Notes: a model not told the origin generated them from the letters alone. DNA of 49,050 nucleotides from Rhodospirillales bacterium (GCA_028291405.1 JAQGID010000026.1:1-49050); one strand, 5' to 3'. Shown: positions 25,885 through 33,731, numbered from the stretch's first letter. Numbers and translations: made by a program.

Positions 25885-26388
25885 TCAGGCGACGGCCCGA
25901 AGCATCTCCGGCGAGACGCGGACGCGAATCTCGCGGCCGAGAAGGTGGAGGAGCAGCGTGACCCGCTCCTCGTCGCTCGTCGCCTCGACGAGGCCCTGCA
26001 GCCCGTCGAAAGCGCCGTCCATGATCTCGACGAGCTGGCCGCTTCGGAAGTGATCGGCGCTCCGCAGCCTGACGACGCCCTCGGCGTCCTCGCTCGCCTG
26101 GATCTGCTCGATGATGCCCGGCGGCACCGGCACGGGATGATCGCAGGTCGAGACCAGCCCGGCGACGCCGATCGTCGAGCGGATCGCTCGCCACGCTGCC
26201 TGGTTGATATCCATGCGCACGAAGAGATAGCGCGGAAACAACGGCTTGCGGACCAGGCCGACACGCCGTGCGTGCCGGATTTTCTTCAACATCTGAGGCA
26301 GATAGACGGTATAGGCCTGTCGTCGAAGATGCGTCGCCGCCTTGATCTCGCAATGCGCGTGCGTATGAACGACGTACCAGCGATCCAT
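25885..26388 (-). CDS. NusG/RfaH-type transcription antitermination protein
   Basis: The 167-residue protein opens MDRWYVVHTHAHCEIKAATHL, the NGN domain start, then RKPLFPRYLFVRMDINQAAWR and STIGVAGLVSTCDHPVPVPP, the classic NusG core. The C-terminal KOW-like part is FRSGQLVEIMDGAFDGLQGL followed by EERVTLLLHLLGREIRVRV. Specialised NusG paralogs such as RfaH, LoaP and UpxY bind RNA polymerase and let it read through long, terminator-containing polysaccharide operons. It sits at the head of a minus-strand gene run that extends to the left window edge, with a candidate promoter and operator directly upstream, so it probably controls the whole locus. No clear Shine-Dalgarno precedes its ATG. Confidence 0.9.
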   Translation of the reverse strand: MDRWYVVHTHAHCEIKAATHLRRQAYTVYLPQMLKKIRHARRVGLVRKPLFPRYLFVRMDINQAAWRAIRSTIGVAGLVSTCDHPVPVPPGIIEQIQASEDAEGVVRLRSADHFRSGQLVEIMDGAFDGLQGLVEATSDEERVTLLLHLLGREIRVRVSPEMLRAVA

Positions 26389-26490
26389 CGGGTTATTGCT
26401 TCCGTCGCGATGACACGCGCGTCATTCAGATCATCTTCGGTGAGAGCCGGCGGGCCGCGAGGCTCCGTGCCGGACGGCGTGTCCCAACCC

Positions 26491-26517
26491 AGCTATGTTC
26501 ACATGCTGAACATAGCT
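26491..26517. promoter_or_regulatory. Perfect 11-bp inverted repeat, candidate operator
   Basis: AGCTATGTTCA and its exact complement TGAACATAGCT flank a 5-base spacer CATGC. It is AT-rich in a GC-rich surround, and no T-run follows on either side, which argues against a terminator. It overlaps the candidate -10. The size suits a dimeric helix-turn-helix repressor or activator; the regulator is not in the window. Confidence 0.65.
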
Positions 26518-26538
26518 TCGCGCGAAAGTTGGTGTCAA
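26509..26538 (-). promoter_or_regulatory. Candidate strong promoter of the antiterminator/polysaccharide operon
   Basis: On the minus strand a perfect -35 TTGACA (26538-26533) and -10 TATGTT (26514-26509; four of six matches) are 18 bases apart. This gives a leader of roughly 110 bases to the antiterminator ATG at 26388. The -10 lies within one arm of the inverted repeat at 26491-26517, so a protein bound to that repeat would block or modulate the promoter. Confidence 0.55.
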
Positions 26539-26563
26539 TTGATATCGAGCCCGGCACGGCGCA

Positions 26564-27598
26564 TCACATAAGCCTCTCGAACGCGGCCGCGGCATCGTTC
26601 CAGCCGTATTGACGCTTGCCTGCCAAAGCCGCGGCGTGCTGCGCCGACCACAGCGAATCGTCGGTGAGGAGCCGGATCGTCGCCGTCGCGAACTGCGACT
26701 CGTCCCTGACGACGAAACCGGTCTTGCCCTCGTCGATGCGCTCGGCCATCGAGCCGATGTCCTGGACGACCCCCGGAACGCCCATTGCCTGCGCTTCGCC
26801 GGCCGAGGCGCAATAGGTCTCGCTGGAATCGCCGCGATAGAGATAGACGCGCGCCGCGACCATCTCTGCGACGAGCGCATGCTTCGGCACCGGGTCGTGG
26901 AGGACGACTCCGGCGCTGCGGAGCGACCGCGCCCGGTCGAGGATCGCGTTCATCGCCGCCGCCTTGGCCTTGCCCATCGCGCCATAGGTCGCCGCGCCGG
27001 AGAAGACATGGAACTTTGCGGTCGGAACCTGCGGAAAGACCCGCTCGGCCCAGACCTCGAGCAGCCAATCGAGCGACCGCAACGGATTCGAGGTGAAGAT
27101 GGCGCGGGGGGGCGGCGGCTCCGTCGCCGGCGGGGTCGTCCGGAAGATTTCCGAGATGCCGTAAGGGATCTCGCGGCGGAGGCCGCTCGGCGCCCAGGCC
27201 GGATAGGTCGACGCGTGATAGGGGCCTGAAAAGACGATTATCGGCCGCCGCCGCGCCAGTTTCCAGAGATAGCGAACCTTCATCAGGTACTGGGCCGGGT
27301 TGTGGACCCAGAAGACCGTCGTCCGTGCCTGCGGTACGAGCGCGAGCAGCTTGTCGCCGCGGTTGGCGATGTAAAGATCGGCGGCCGGCGGCAGCGGCGT
27401 CGCCGAGATCGGCTGCCACTGGACGCCCCGGTGCCGCAGCGTTGCCGCGCAATTCGTATAGGCCGTGACAAGGTGGCCGCGGGCGGCCAGAGCTTCGGCG
27501 AGGCCGACGAAGGCGGATTCGGCCCCGCCGAGCGGCTGCAGCTCGGCGCTTCGGCCATCGAACTCGATGCCGTCGTCCGCCATCACGATGTCTGCCAT
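26564..27598 (-). CDS. Glycosyltransferase-like protein (GT-B)
   Basis: About 344 residues from the ATG at 27598 (MADIVMADDGIEFDGRSAEL); the frame to 28135 is antisense to the divergent oxidase gene and is not real upstream of this point. LQPLGGAESAFVGLAEALAA is the glycine loop; FWVHNPAQYLMKVRYLW, KFHVFSGAATYGAMGKAK and CASAGEAQAMGVPGVVQDIG (the donor E-region) mark a GT4-like enzyme. It stands apart from the rest of the locus by a 175-base gap holding the candidate promoter, and is divergent from the oxidase gene. Substrates are unknown. Confidence 0.8.
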   Translation of the reverse strand: MADIVMADDGIEFDGRSAELQPLGGAESAFVGLAEALAARGHLVTAYTNCAATLRHRGVQWQPISATPLPPAADLYIANRGDKLLALVPQARTTVFWVHNPAQYLMKVRYLWKLARRRPIIVFSGPYHASTYPAWAPSGLRREIPYGISEIFRTTPPATEPPPPRAIFTSNPLRSLDWLLEVWAERVFPQVPTAKFHVFSGAATYGAMGKAKAAAMNAILDRARSLRSAGVVLHDPVPKHALVAEMVAARVYLYRGDSSETYCASAGEAQAMGVPGVVQDIGSMAERIDEGKTGFVVRDESQFATATIRLLTDDSLWSAQHAAALAGKRQYGWNDAAAAFERLM

Positions 27599-27674
27599 CG
27601 GCCCCGAACCCTTCGCACCGGCCGTCGCCGGCCGCCGCGTCTGATAGACGTCATCCCGCCGGCCGACAAGCCCA

Positions 27675-27702
27675 TTGGCCGCGTGCGCTGGTCTGGCATA
27701 CT
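27675..27702 (+). promoter_or_regulatory. Weak candidate promoter of the 2-hydroxyacid oxidase gene
   Basis: TTGGCC (27675-27680) and CATACT (27697-27702) are spaced 16 bases apart in the 164-base divergent gap 27599-27762. The match to sigma-70 consensus is weak (three and four of six), so this is a pointer only. Confidence 0.22.
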
Positions 27703-27762
27703 GCGGCAGCCGGACGAATCCGGGGCAATCGCCGGGGGGCATGGGATGGGGAGGGAGCGAGG

Positions 27763-29001
27763 GTGAGCCAGATGGCGGCAGAGGCGCAGACTGCGGGCTC
27801 CGTCGCGCCGCGGCCGCGGGGCGCGAGCGGCACCGAAGGGCTGTCGCAGCGCGAGATGGATTTTCCGACGGTCGAGGATCTCCGGTTGCGGACGCGGCGG
27901 CGGATCCCGAAATTCGCCTTCGATTTCGTCGCCGGCGGCTGCGGCGAGAATCTGACCGTGGCGCGCAATCGGGCCGCCTTCGACGCGATCGAGATCGTGC
28001 CGCGCTATGGCAAGGGTTCGCTCGCGGTTTCGACCAAGGTCGAGCTGTTCGGACAGAGCTATGCGGCGCCCCTCGGCATGTCGCCGATCGGCCTCGGCGG
28101 CATCGTCTGGCCGCGCATGGAGCAGCATCTTGCACGCGCCGCCCAGGCGGCCAACGTGCCCTATACGCTGTCGACCCCGGCCAGCACGGCGATCGAGACG
28201 ATCGGCGCGCTGGCGCCGGACGTCTTCTGGTTTCAGCTCTATGCCGCGCCCGGCGACGACTTCCGGATCTCGCGCGACATGATGCGGCGCGCCGAGCGCT
28301 GCGGCGCCAAGGTGCTGCTGGTGACGATCGACACGCCGGTGCGGGCGAAGCGCCCGCAGGACATGCGCAACCGTCTGGCGGTGCCGTTCCGGCCCAATCT
28401 TCGGACGATTTTCGACATCGCCTGCCACCCCGCCTGGCTGCTCGAGGTCGCCCGCCACGGCGCTCCGAAATGCGAGAATTTCGCAGCCTATGCCGAGGCG
28501 GGCGCCTCGCCGGACGCGCTCGCCGGCCTCGTCCAGCGCGAGCTGCGCGGAGGGTTTACCTGGGATGCGATTCGGCGCCTGCGCGACGCCTGGCCGCGCG
28601 CCATGGTCGTCAAGGGCATCCTCGATCCGCGCGACGCCGAGCTGGCCCTGGCGGCGGGGGCCGATGGAATCGTCGTCTCCAATCACGGCGGTCGCACCTT
28701 CGACGGCGCGCCGGCGGCGATCGACATGCTGCCGGCGATCAAGGCGGTGGCCGGCGACGCGACCGTGCTGCTCGACAGCGGCATCCGCTCGGGGCTCGAC
28801 ATCGTTCGCACCCTTGCGCTCGGCGCCAAAGCCGTCATGACCGGACGGCCGTTCCTCTTCGGCGTCGGCGCGCTCGGCGCCCCGGGAGGCTCGCATGTGC
28901 TCGACATCCTGATCGAGGAGACGCGCATGGCGATGGGCCAGATCGGGGCGAGCGACCTTGCGGAAGTCGCGCAGGCCGCGGTACGACATAACAACAAGTA
29001 A
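27763..29001 (+). CDS. FMN-dependent alpha-hydroxyacid dehydrogenase/oxidase (LldD family)
   Basis: The 412-residue TIM-barrel protein starts at GTG 27763 (an ATG follows at 27772). RIPKFAFDFVAGGCGENLTV is the N-terminal signature; FWFQLYAAPGDD holds the substrate-side Tyr, LLVTIDTPVRAKRP the flavin-contact strand, and MVVKGILDPRDA the FMN-contact Lys. The active-site motif is SNHGGRTFDGAPAAIDMLP with the catalytic His and Arg; most members have SNHGGRQLD, so the TF pair is a variation. LLDSGIRSGLDIVRTLALGA and AVMTGRPFLFGVGALG bind the FMN phosphate. The family oxidises L-lactate, glycolate, mandelate and others to 2-oxoacids. The substrate here is unassigned; the amidohydrolase 33 bases downstream is likely in the same operon. 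Confidence 0.92.
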   Translation: MSQMAAEAQTAGSVAPRPRGASGTEGLSQREMDFPTVEDLRLRTRRRIPKFAFDFVAGGCGENLTVARNRAAFDAIEIVPRYGKGSLAVSTKVELFGQSYAAPLGMSPIGLGGIVWPRMEQHLARAAQAANVPYTLSTPASTAIETIGALAPDVFWFQLYAAPGDDFRISRDMMRRAERCGAKVLLVTIDTPVRAKRPQDMRNRLAVPFRPNLRTIFDIACHPAWLLEVARHGAPKCENFAAYAEAGASPDALAGLVQRELRGGFTWDAIRRLRDAWPRAMVVKGILDPRDAELALAAGADGIVVSNHGGRTFDGAPAAIDMLPAIKAVAGDATVLLDSGIRSGLDIVRTLALGAKAVMTGRPFLFGVGALGAPGGSHVLDILIEETRMAMGQIGASDLAEVAQAAVRHNNK

Positions 29002-29034
29002 AGAACGCCGCAGCCGGCGACCATCGGAGGGGAC

Positions 29035-30135
29035 ATGTACAAGGGCAAGACCGTCATCGACGTGCACGGGCATCTTTCGACGCCGCCGCATTTCCGCGCC
29101 CATGCGATGAACCTGATCGCCCTGCGCACGCCGGGGGAGGGCGAGGTGCAGATTCCCGAGCCGGCGATGAAGGCGGCGCTCGACCGCCATCTCCGAATGC
29201 TCGACGAGCGCAACATCGACGTCCAGATGATCTCGCCGCGTCCCGTCGCGATGCTGCATTGGGAGCGCCCGTTCCTTGTCGAATCGTGGTCGCGCGCCAC
29301 CAACAACGTCATCGCCAGGCAATGCCACCAGCATCCGACGCGCTTCGTCGGCATCGCCCAGCTGCCGCAATCGCCGGAGATGAACATTCCGGCCTGCGTC
29401 ACCGAGCTGAAGCGCGCCGTCACCGAGCTGGGCTTCGTCGGCGCCATCCTCAACCCCGATCCCGGCGGCGACCGCCGTGCCCCAGGCATCGACGATCCTG
29501 CGTGGTTCCCGCTCTACGAGGCGGCGGAGAAGCTGCAGGCGACGCTGATCGTTCATCCCTCGATCAGCCGCGACCCGCGTATCGAAAAGATCCCGCACTC
29601 CTACCAGTACAACAACTTCACCGAGGAGACGCTGGCGACGCTGCTCTTCGAGCACGGCGACGTCTTCAAGCGCTTCCCTAGCCTCCGGGTGGTCGTCTGC
29701 CATTGCGGCGGCGGGCTGCGGCGGATCATGGCGCTGGGCGACACGGTCGACGCGACGCGCCCCTCCGACGCCGCCGACAACCGCGTCCGGCCGAGCGGCG
29801 AGCAGGCCGGCGGTCAGGTCGGCACCGCCGACGGCCCACCCAAGGAGCACGATCACGCCGATCTCAGCGAGAATTTGTTCTTCGACACCTGCGCCTACGA
29901 TCCCTGGTACCTCGGCACGGCGATCCGCCAGCGGGGCCCGTCGCGCATGGTCTTCGGCACCGAGGTCCCGGGCTCCGGCTCGGCGGCGTTCAACCCGCAG
30001 ACCAATCGGCCGGCCGACGACGTTCTGGCGATCCTCGACAACTTCGACTTCCTCAGCGAGGAGCAGACGCTCGACATCGTGCACCGGAATCCGCAGCGGA
30101 TCTTCCCGCTGCTGAGGAAGACCGGCGTTCTGTAA
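29035..30135 (+). CDS. Amidohydrolase-2 family protein, LigJ/ACMSD-like
   Basis: The 366-residue metal-dependent barrel protein begins MYKGKTVIDVHGHLSTPP with the HxH metal pair, then LIVHPSISRDPRIEKIPHSY and VVCHCGGGLRRIMALG with further His ligands. The last ligand position is FGTEVPGSGSAAF: a Glu where most decarboxylases of the family have Asp. LigJ-type 4-oxalomesaconate hydratases also use Glu there, which favours a hydratase of aromatic ring-cleavage acids. PWYLGTAIRQRGPSRMVFGT supports the subgroup. A decarboxylase or hydrolase on another substrate cannot be excluded. It has a good GGAGG ribosome site just upstream. Confidence 0.85.
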   Translation: MYKGKTVIDVHGHLSTPPHFRAHAMNLIALRTPGEGEVQIPEPAMKAALDRHLRMLDERNIDVQMISPRPVAMLHWERPFLVESWSRATNNVIARQCHQHPTRFVGIAQLPQSPEMNIPACVTELKRAVTELGFVGAILNPDPGGDRRAPGIDDPAWFPLYEAAEKLQATLIVHPSISRDPRIEKIPHSYQYNNFTEETLATLLFEHGDVFKRFPSLRVVVCHCGGGLRRIMALGDTVDATRPSDAADNRVRPSGEQAGGQVGTADGPPKEHDHADLSENLFFDTCAYDPWYLGTAIRQRGPSRMVFGTEVPGSGSAAFNPQTNRPADDVLAILDNFDFLSEEQTLDIVHRNPQRIFPLLRKTGVL

Positions 30136-30221
30136 GCCCAGGGAGAATATCCTTGCCGTCGTTCATCCCCGGCTACATCGGTAACAAAGTTCTCGCGCGG
30201 CGAAATCGGCCGGCAACACGA

Positions 30222-30257
30222 CTTCTCGAATCTTCCCCATGGGAAAACATCGAGAAG
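30222..30257 (+). promoter_or_regulatory. Stem-loop masking the ribosome binding site of the P450 gene
   Basis: CTTCTCGA (30222-30229) pairs exactly with TCGAGAAG (30250-30257), and inside it TTCCC pairs with GGGAA around a CAT loop. The Shine-Dalgarno GAGAAGGG (30252-30259) begins within the right arm and lies 8 bases before the ATG at 30268. Folding would hide it. It could act as an RNA thermosensor, a protein target or a translational brake. Confidence 0.5.
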
Positions 30258-30267
30258 GGTCCGGCTC

Positions 30268-31491
30268 ATGTCCGATGGACAAGTCGTCGCTACGCAGGTC
30301 AGAACCGTGACGCTCTCGATCGCGGAGCTCGAGGCCGATCCGCATAGCGTCTTTCGGCGGTACCGAGCGATCACGCCGTTCATCGCCCGGGAGGGCGGCG
30401 GGTACATCGTCCTCCGCGCCCCCGCCGTCGAGCAGCTGATCAAGGACCCGCGCGTCCGGCAACCGGAAACGGAATTCCCGGAAATTCGGGGGATCACGGA
30501 AGGGGTCCTTTTCGAGTTCTTCAAATACAGCATGCTGACCTCCAACGATCCTGTCCATCGGCTGCGCCGGGCGCCGTTCACGAGGAGCTTCGCCGCCCGG
30601 CTGATTGCCGATCTGCGTCCGCGCATCCGGAAGATCGCCGAGGAGCTCGTCGCCGGCTGGTACGAGGAGGGCGAGATCGATCTCGTCGACCGCTTTGCGG
30701 CGCAGATCCCGGCGCAGGCCATCAGCGAGCTGCTGGGCTTGCCGAAGGAGGACATTCCTCGCTTCACGGCTCTGGTCTACAGCGTGTCGCGCGTCCTCAG
30801 CTTCACCTTCGCGCCGGATGATTTGCCGGATATGCAGTCGGCGGCGCGCGAGCTGCGGGACTACGTCGCGTGCCTCATCGACAGCCGGCACGCAACACCG
30901 ATGGATGATTTCATTTCCGCCTATGTGGCCGATGCCGATAGCAAGGGCGAGCTGTCGCCGATCGAGATCATCGTGCAAATCGTCGTCCTCATCATCGGCG
31001 GAACCGATACGACGCGCGTCGCCATGGCGACGCAGGTTGCGCTTCTCCTCCAGCACCGCGAGCAATGGGACGCGGTCTGTCGCGACCCCGCGCTGATTCC
31101 CGGTGCCGTCTCCGAGGCGCTGCGCTACGAGCCGAGCGTCGGCGCGGTGTCGCGGTTCACCCTCCAGGACATCGAGCTCGACGGGCAGATTCTTCCCAGC
31201 GAACAGTTCGTGTCGCTTTCGACGATGTCGGCGATGCGCGACGACCGGGCGTACGAGCGACCGGATGTCTTTGATATCCGGCGCGCCGAGCGTCGTCGCG
31301 CCCATCTCGTGTTCGGCGGCGGGCCGCACCGCTGTCTCGGCGAGGCCCTTGCACTCATCGAGCTGGAGGAGGGGCTGGCGGCGCTGACGACGCGGATTCC
31401 GCGACTGCGCTTGGCCGGCGAGCCGCCGCGGCTGCGCGGACACGTCGGCATCCGCCGCATCGGCGGCATGCGGGTGCGCTGGCCGAGCTGA
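30268..31491 (+). CDS. Cytochrome P450
   Basis: The 407-residue soluble bacterial P450 has the I-helix oxygen-binding motif IIGGTDTTR, the K-helix ExxR as EALRYEP, and the heme loop FGGGPHRCLGEAL with Cys356 as the axial ligand. LTSNDPVHRLRRAPFTRSF is the C-helix region. It would insert an oxygen atom into an organic substrate, using electrons from a ferredoxin and reductase that are not encoded nearby. No N-terminal membrane anchor is present. The ATG at 30268 is 132 bases from the preceding gene and lies after the hairpin at 30222-30257. The substrate is unknown; neighbours suggest secondary or aromatic metabolism. Confidence 0.95.
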   Translation: MSDGQVVATQVRTVTLSIAELEADPHSVFRRYRAITPFIAREGGGYIVLRAPAVEQLIKDPRVRQPETEFPEIRGITEGVLFEFFKYSMLTSNDPVHRLRRAPFTRSFAARLIADLRPRIRKIAEELVAGWYEEGEIDLVDRFAAQIPAQAISELLGLPKEDIPRFTALVYSVSRVLSFTFAPDDLPDMQSAARELRDYVACLIDSRHATPMDDFISAYVADADSKGELSPIEIIVQIVVLIIGGTDTTRVAMATQVALLLQHREQWDAVCRDPALIPGAVSEALRYEPSVGAVSRFTLQDIELDGQILPSEQFVSLSTMSAMRDDRAYERPDVFDIRRAERRRAHLVFGGGPHRCLGEALALIELEEGLAALTTRIPRLRLAGEPPRLRGHVGIRRIGGMRVRWPS

Positions 31492-31539
31492 GACGCCGGG
31501 CCTATGCCGACGAACGGTAGAAGCCAAGGGAAGCCTCGA

Positions 31540-32115
31540 ATGGTGGCCGTTCACGCGCGCAGCACTGCCGCGGTGTTGCTGTCTTTCTGCGTCGTATCGG
31601 GCTCCGTCGTGGCGGCGCCGTGGGCCGCGCAAGCGACGGAGCGGGTGGAACATTACGATCAATTGCGCGCCCTGCTGTTCGCCGGGGCGGCGGTCACGGC
31701 AGTCTTCTCGCCCGACCAATGCGACGCCGGCGCTCGCGACAGCGATACAGCGGCCCCGACGATCCGCGGCGGGTTCGTCGTGCACGACTTCATCGAAGTG
31801 GTCGGCGACAACCTCGGGTTCTCCAATCAGCATCTGACCATGCGAGCAGACGGAACGGCCGTTCTCGAGATCATGCAGTATCGTCTGCGGCCGGACGACA
31901 GTGCCGCGGTCCGGATTTCCTTCCTCTCACCTCTGACCTTTCTCAGCTTATCGACCTCGCAGACCTTCTCGTGTCGGCTCGGTAAAGGCCTCTCGTTCGT
32001 CGCGCAAGGCTCGGACGCGCCGGTGCAGGCACGCCGCGGCCCCACGCCACATGCGCCATTCAACCTCATGCAATCGCAGACGCGTTCCCTCGACGCGGAT
32101 CGTCGGTCGCCCTGA
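31540..32115 (+). CDS. VirK-like secreted protein
   Basis: About 191 residues from the ATG at 31540, which has an AAGGGA ribosome site 8 bases away; an ATG at 31504 opens the same frame but lacks one. The N-terminus has a signal peptide with hydrophobic core (STAAVLLSFCVVSGSVVAAP, then AQA before TER), so the protein is probably exported. The mature part has HYDQLRALLFAGAAVTAVFS then PDQC, VVHDFIEVVGDNLGFSNQHL and VLEIMQYRLRPD, which resembles the VirK family of Agrobacterium and rhizobia. Two Cys (after PDQ and in SCRLGKG) may form a disulfide. The family's function is not understood. The C-terminal 40 residues are low-complexity and polar. Confidence 0.6.
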   Translation: MVAVHARSTAAVLLSFCVVSGSVVAAPWAAQATERVEHYDQLRALLFAGAAVTAVFSPDQCDAGARDSDTAAPTIRGGFVVHDFIEVVGDNLGFSNQHLTMRADGTAVLEIMQYRLRPDDSAAVRISFLSPLTFLSLSTSQTFSCRLGKGLSFVAQGSDAPVQARRGPTPHAPFNLMQSQTRSLDADRRSP

Positions 32116-32166
32116 GGCGCGATTCCCGGGGCGATGCGAGTGCGACTTGGAAACGGAGCGGGAAAA

Positions 32167-33003
32167 ATGCCGGACCAGGCAAGTCATTCGCCGGACAGAG
32201 CTTGTTTTCTCGGCCACTCCGAGGTGGAAATCGCGCGACTGATAAAGCAATCGGCGCTCATTCGACCGATCACCGAGCGTCTCCTGTGCAACGCCGGAAT
32301 CGGCCGGGGCATGCGCGTCCTCGACCTGGGATGCGGCGCCGGCGACGTCTCCATGCTGGTCGCTGGGCTGGTCGGTACGTCGGGCAGCGTCGTCGGGATC
32401 GATCGCAGCCCGCAAGTCCTCGCGATCGCCAGGCAGCGCGCTCAGGTGGTGCGGCTGCAGCACGTCGAGTTCAAGGAAGCGTCGGTCGAGGAATTCACGG
32501 ATCCGCAGCCTTTCGATCTCGTGATCGGCCGCTATATCCTGGTTCATCAGGTCAATCCGCCCGCCTTCATCCGCATGGCCGCGAGCTTCGCTCGGGCCGG
32601 CGGGGTGGTCGCCTTCCACGAGATCGGCCTTCATGAGGAATTCATGTCGCTTCCCTGCGTGCCGCTCTGGCAGCAGGTCGGCGACTGGCTGCTGACGGCG
32701 CTTCGCGCCGCGATGCCGCATTACGACGCAGGCAACCGATTAGTCGAGCATTTCGTCCGCGCCGGCCTGCCGTCCCCGAACCTGCTCTGCGAGACACCGA
32801 TCGGAGGTGGCGCGAATTCGTTACTCTATGGCTGGCTTGCGGAGGCGCTGCGCGCCGTCCTGCCGAGCCTGGAGGAGCGGGGGATCGTGACCGCCGAGAA
32901 GGTCGCGATCGAAACGCTCGAGGCCCGGCTCAGAATGGCGGTCATCAAGGCCCGCAGCCAAGTCACGATTGCGACGCAACCCTGCGCCTGGACCACGATC
33001 TGA
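32167..33003 (+). CDS. Class I SAM-dependent methyltransferase
   Basis: About 278 residues from the ATG at 32167, which follows a GGAGCGGGA ribosome site; an upstream ATG at 32134 adds 11 residues. Motif I is MRVLDLGCGAGDVSMLVAGL, the acidic loop is VVGIDRSPQVLAIARQRA, and FDLVIGRYILVHQVNPPAFI with ARAGGVVAFHEIG give motifs II and III. The C-terminal part (AGLPSPNLLCETPIGGGANS) resembles UbiE/Coq5-like small-molecule methyltransferases. It follows the VirK-like gene by 51 bases and is convergent with the F420 reductase gene. The acceptor is unknown; a P450 product is a reasonable guess. Confidence 0.87.
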   Translation: MPDQASHSPDRACFLGHSEVEIARLIKQSALIRPITERLLCNAGIGRGMRVLDLGCGAGDVSMLVAGLVGTSGSVVGIDRSPQVLAIARQRAQVVRLQHVEFKEASVEEFTDPQPFDLVIGRYILVHQVNPPAFIRMAASFARAGGVVAFHEIGLHEEFMSLPCVPLWQQVGDWLLTALRAAMPHYDAGNRLVEHFVRAGLPSPNLLCETPIGGGANSLLYGWLAEALRAVLPSLEERGIVTAEKVAIETLEARLRMAVIKARSQVTIATQPCAWTTI

Positions 33004-33030
33004 TCGTCTCGCCGGTTCAGTATCGCGTCG

Positions 33031-33062
33031 CGGAGGCCAACCTTCTGATCGGCGTGCCTCCG
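33031..33062. terminator. Weak stem-loop between convergent genes
   Basis: CGGAGGC (33031-33037) pairs with GCCTCCG (33056-33062) across an 18-base loop in the 59-base gap between the convergent methyltransferase and F420 reductase genes. No U-tract follows on either strand, so a terminator role is only suggested by position. Confidence 0.25.
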
Positions 33063-33731
33063 TCAGCCCTCTAGCCCGGTAATTCTGATTCCGGCGCCCG
33101 GCACCTTATACTTGCGGTTGATCCAGATCAACACCGAGGTCAGCGCCTCGGCGGCGGTGGAGTTGCACAGCGGGCCGGCGTCGATGCCGCGCAGGCCGAT
33201 GCCGGTCATCAGGTCGATGATCGTCTCTCGCGCCCCCTCGTCATCGGCGCAGACCAGCACGTCGCAGCCGACGTCCTCGCCGAGGCGGTGAAGCTTGACG
33301 GCGGAGACATTCTGAAGCGCCGAAACGACACGCACCTCCTCGCCGAGCAGCGTCTGCAGCGCCGCGACTGCTGAGCCCCCGGCCGGCAACTGGACGCGGC
33401 TGACCCTGGGCGGCACCAACGGCGCCGTGGCGTCGACCAGGATCTTGCCGGCGAGCGCAGCGCGGATGTCTTCAACCGTCGCCACCTGCGCGGCATAGGG
33501 GACGGTCAGGATGACGATCTCCGCCGACGCGGCGGCGGCCTTGTTCTCCAAACCGATCATCAGCTCGGTCCCGATGATCGCGTTCAGCTCGGCGGCAACG
33601 CTGGCGGCCTTGATCGAGTCGCGCGAGCCAATGGCGATTCGATGCCCCGCTTTGGCGAGGCGGAGCGCGATACCGCTGCCTTCGGCGCCGGTTCCGCCGA
33701 TTACGGCAATATTCCGCTGCTCGCCATTCAT
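33063..33731 (-). CDS. npdG: NADPH-dependent F420 reductase (F420H2:NADP oxidoreductase)
   Basis: About 222 residues from the ATG at 33731, which has an AGGGAGG ribosome site 7 bases upstream. The N-terminus NIAVIGGTGAEGSGIALRLA is the NADP-binding GxGxxG loop of the Fno/NpdG family, and IAIGSRDSIKAASVAAELN carries the SR pair that contacts the NADP phosphate. AEIVILTVPYAAQVATVEDI, VDATAPLVPP, RVVSALQNVSAVKLHRLG and the C-terminal half around AGPLCNSTAAEALTSVLIWI match the F420-binding region. The enzyme moves hydride between NADPH and F420 to supply F420H2. It is divergent from cofE, 141 bases away. A generic ketopantoate-type reductase is the only alternative; the neighbouring F420 genes make that unlikely. 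Confidence 0.9.
   Translation of the reverse strand: MNGEQRNIAVIGGTGAEGSGIALRLAKAGHRIAIGSRDSIKAASVAAELNAIIGTELMIGLENKAAAASAEIVILTVPYAAQVATVEDIRAALAGKILVDATAPLVPPRVSRVQLPAGGSAVAALQTLLGEEVRVVSALQNVSAVKLHRLGEDVGCDVLVCADDEGARETIIDLMTGIGLRGIDAGPLCNSTAAEALTSVLIWINRKYKVPGAGIRITGLEG

Noticed and set aside
26491-26517. Palindrome as a terminator of the glycosyltransferase gene ending at 26564
   Set aside because: It has no U-tract, is AT-rich rather than GC-rich, and overlaps a good -35/-10 pair.
27583-30084. 833-codon minus-strand open frame opposite the oxidase and amidohydrolase genes
   Set aside because: Antisense to two well-defined enzymes and rich in Arg, His and Asp repeats typical of shadow frames.
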